Assembly: GCA_963727245.1 (NCBI GenBank)
Contig: CAVSFO010000016.1
Location: 248,001 to 312,000, forward strand
DNA length: 64,000 bases
DNA from: JBKQVT01 sp963727245
GTDB taxonomy: Bacteria > Planctomycetota > Planctomycetia > Pirellulales > Thermoguttaceae
Direction: 5' to 3'
This document shows positions 62,937 through 64,000 of this stretch, piece by piece. The notes under the pieces are model-generated. The model ran no database searches and was not told where the DNA came from. It was given only the letters and a program-made list of their open reading frames with translations. A program made the translations under genes and the position numbers. How positions within the stretch are numbered: the stretch's first letter is position 1; each line of letters starts with the position of its first letter.

Positions 62937-63685
62937 TCATTTCTTGCCGGTCGTCGTCGCGGGGTCCGAGGCCGCGATCTTCTCGTCCGGCACGCCCAGG
63001 GCCCGCAACACGCCGACCGCCATGATCGCATCGCCCAGCGGGTTCATGTCGAGCGCCGTCAACGGTCAACCACCAGGTCTTCTTGTCGACTGGCTTCTGC
63101 TTCAAGGCCGTCAGGAACATGGCGTGCAGATCGACAAGTTGACACTTCTTCTCGGCGGCAATCTGTTTTTCGGCCTCGACGTACTTGAGCAGCCGCTTGT
63201 TGCCTTCCTTCGGTGACGTCCTCACCGATGACGGTGGGGGTCAGCAGGATGACTTTGATGCCGGCCTTTTGCGCCGCATCGACCATCGTGGTGACGTTCT
63301 TCTTGTACTCCGCCAACATCTTCTCGTCGTCGGGAACGTTGAGCCGTTGCCACACGTCGTTGATGCCGATGGCGATGATCACATAAGCCGGCTTGAGTGT
63401 CACCACGTCCGTGTCGAACCGCGGCACGAGGTGCTCGGACCTCTGACCGCCCCTGCCCGCGTTGATTACCTTGGGAAATGTCTTGTCGGGATACTGCTTG
63501 GCCAGCACGGCGTCGATGACGCGGAGAAATCCAGTTTCCCTCACTCCACCTTCGGCCGTGATCGAATCGCCGATGGCGACAATCTGTTGGCCGGACTTGA
63601 GTTGGAACTCCTTGGGGGAATCGGCCGGGGCGGGGCCAACCAAGGCTAACACCGTCGCAAACAGCTTTACAATCGCAGCCGTCAT
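62937..63685 (-). CDS. SGNH/GDSL-family lipase/esterase, two frameshifts
   Basis: Start ATG 63685, signal peptide 'MTAAIVKLFATVLALVGPAP'. SGNH blocks: I 'IVAIGDSITAEGG' (Ser), II 'VINAGRGGQRSEHL' (Gly), III 'VIIAIGINDVWQRL' (Asn), and V with the Asp-x-x-His region 'WWLTVDG' followed after a frame change by 'LDMNPLGDAIMAVGVL'. Frame changes near 63215 and 63065 (each one extra base). The expected VH(M/L)NPLG histidine falls at the second break. Exported esterase or carbohydrate deacetylase. Confidence 0.85.
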
Positions 63686-63863
63686 TTTCTTATCTCTCTT
63701 GTTGGGCAGGTCCAGGTGTTCTTGCGGCGGCTGCAAATTGCGGATTCATGCACGCCGCACATTCTCTTGAGTTTACCCAGATTCGCGGTGATTGCAACGC
63801 TCTGGCACCTGCTCGAATGAAAGAAGCCAGTCGCAACTCGTTGCTGCGACTGGCTTTACAATG

Positions 63864-63937
63864 TGGAGCGGAGGAGGATCGAACTCCCGACCTGTACATT
63901 GCGAACGTACCGCTCTCCCAAACTGAGCTACCGCCCC
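63864..63937 (-). tRNA. tRNA-Ala (anticodon CGC)
   Basis: Minus-strand cloverleaf: acceptor GGGGCGG/CCGCTCC with the G3-U70 alanine identity pair, D-stem GCTC/GAGC, anticodon stem GTACG/TGTAC around TTCGCAA (anticodon CGC, codon GCG), T-stem GGGAG/CTCCT with TTCGATC loop, discriminator A. CCA not encoded. Confidence 0.95.
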
Positions 63938-64000
63938 AGGGGGAAATTTCCGCGGAAGCGGATATCCCCAGGAAAAGGCCCATTCTAGCGGATCGGGCGG

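Overview
High-GC (roughly two-thirds G+C) chromosomal DNA from a bacterium that is most likely a planctomycete (Planctomycetota, Pirellulales-like). Pointers are a DUF1559 pilin-like protein with the H-x9-DG motif (42.5-43.7 kb), an RTX-type surface protein whose N-terminus carries the planctomycete-style 'FEALERRELLA' motif (22.3 kb), a GH127 enzyme, DUF4416, an OPT transporter, and intergenic DNA packed with palindromic and heptameric repeats. The window reads as a draft or metagenome contig: about ten genes, including the replication gene holB, are split by single-base frameshifts, which is more easily explained by consensus errors than by decay. Layout: 0-8 kb holds the end of bioD, a secreted GH127 glycosidase, a TauE/SafE + DUF1634 pair, a Gdx/SugE exporter, a BioF-like enzyme, a sulfotransferase and a PPP-type phosphatase. 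8-15 kb has a membrane-anchored coiled-coil protein, a HEAT-repeat/membrane pair, a TatD-like hydrolase and a fused CobA-HemD tetrapyrrole enzyme. 15-22 kb has acetolactate synthase followed by a 21-residue lipobox-only micro-ORF, a WecA/MraY-like transferase coupled to DUF4416, an OPT transporter and tRNA-Cys. 22-31 kb has the RTX protein, two MpsC-like (DUF2294) genes separated by an ISKra4-type insertion with an 8-bp target duplication, csrA, two tiny proteins, and a GT4 / (alpha/alpha)6 / GH130 operon. 31-37 kb is an accessory island: ParE-type toxin-antitoxin, DUF433, a second GH130 protein, a complete HipBST tripartite toxin system with three matching operator palindromes, an orphan HTH antitoxin, an Imm74 immunity protein and a second csrA. 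37-42.5 kb is a one-carbon operon: corrinoid protein, MetF-MetV fusion, pterin-dependent corrinoid methyltransferase and formate-THF ligase, together able to run the methyl branch of a Wood-Ljungdahl-like route. 42.5-50 kb is envelope polysaccharide work (GT2, WecA-like, membrane GT, GT2). 50-64 kb has a FixJ-like regulator, two secreted proteins, a solitary type IIG restriction-modification enzyme, holB-tmk, a WYL regulator overlapping a TolC lipoprotein, an RmlC-like epimerase, an SGNH esterase and tRNA-Ala. The most striking unexplained feature is intergenic: composite elements made of in-register 7-bp arrays (core AAGG plus a variable triplet), a REP-like hairpin with covarying stems, and often an inverted 7-bp array. 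Several genes end inside these repeats, so their proteins carry repeat-encoded tails.
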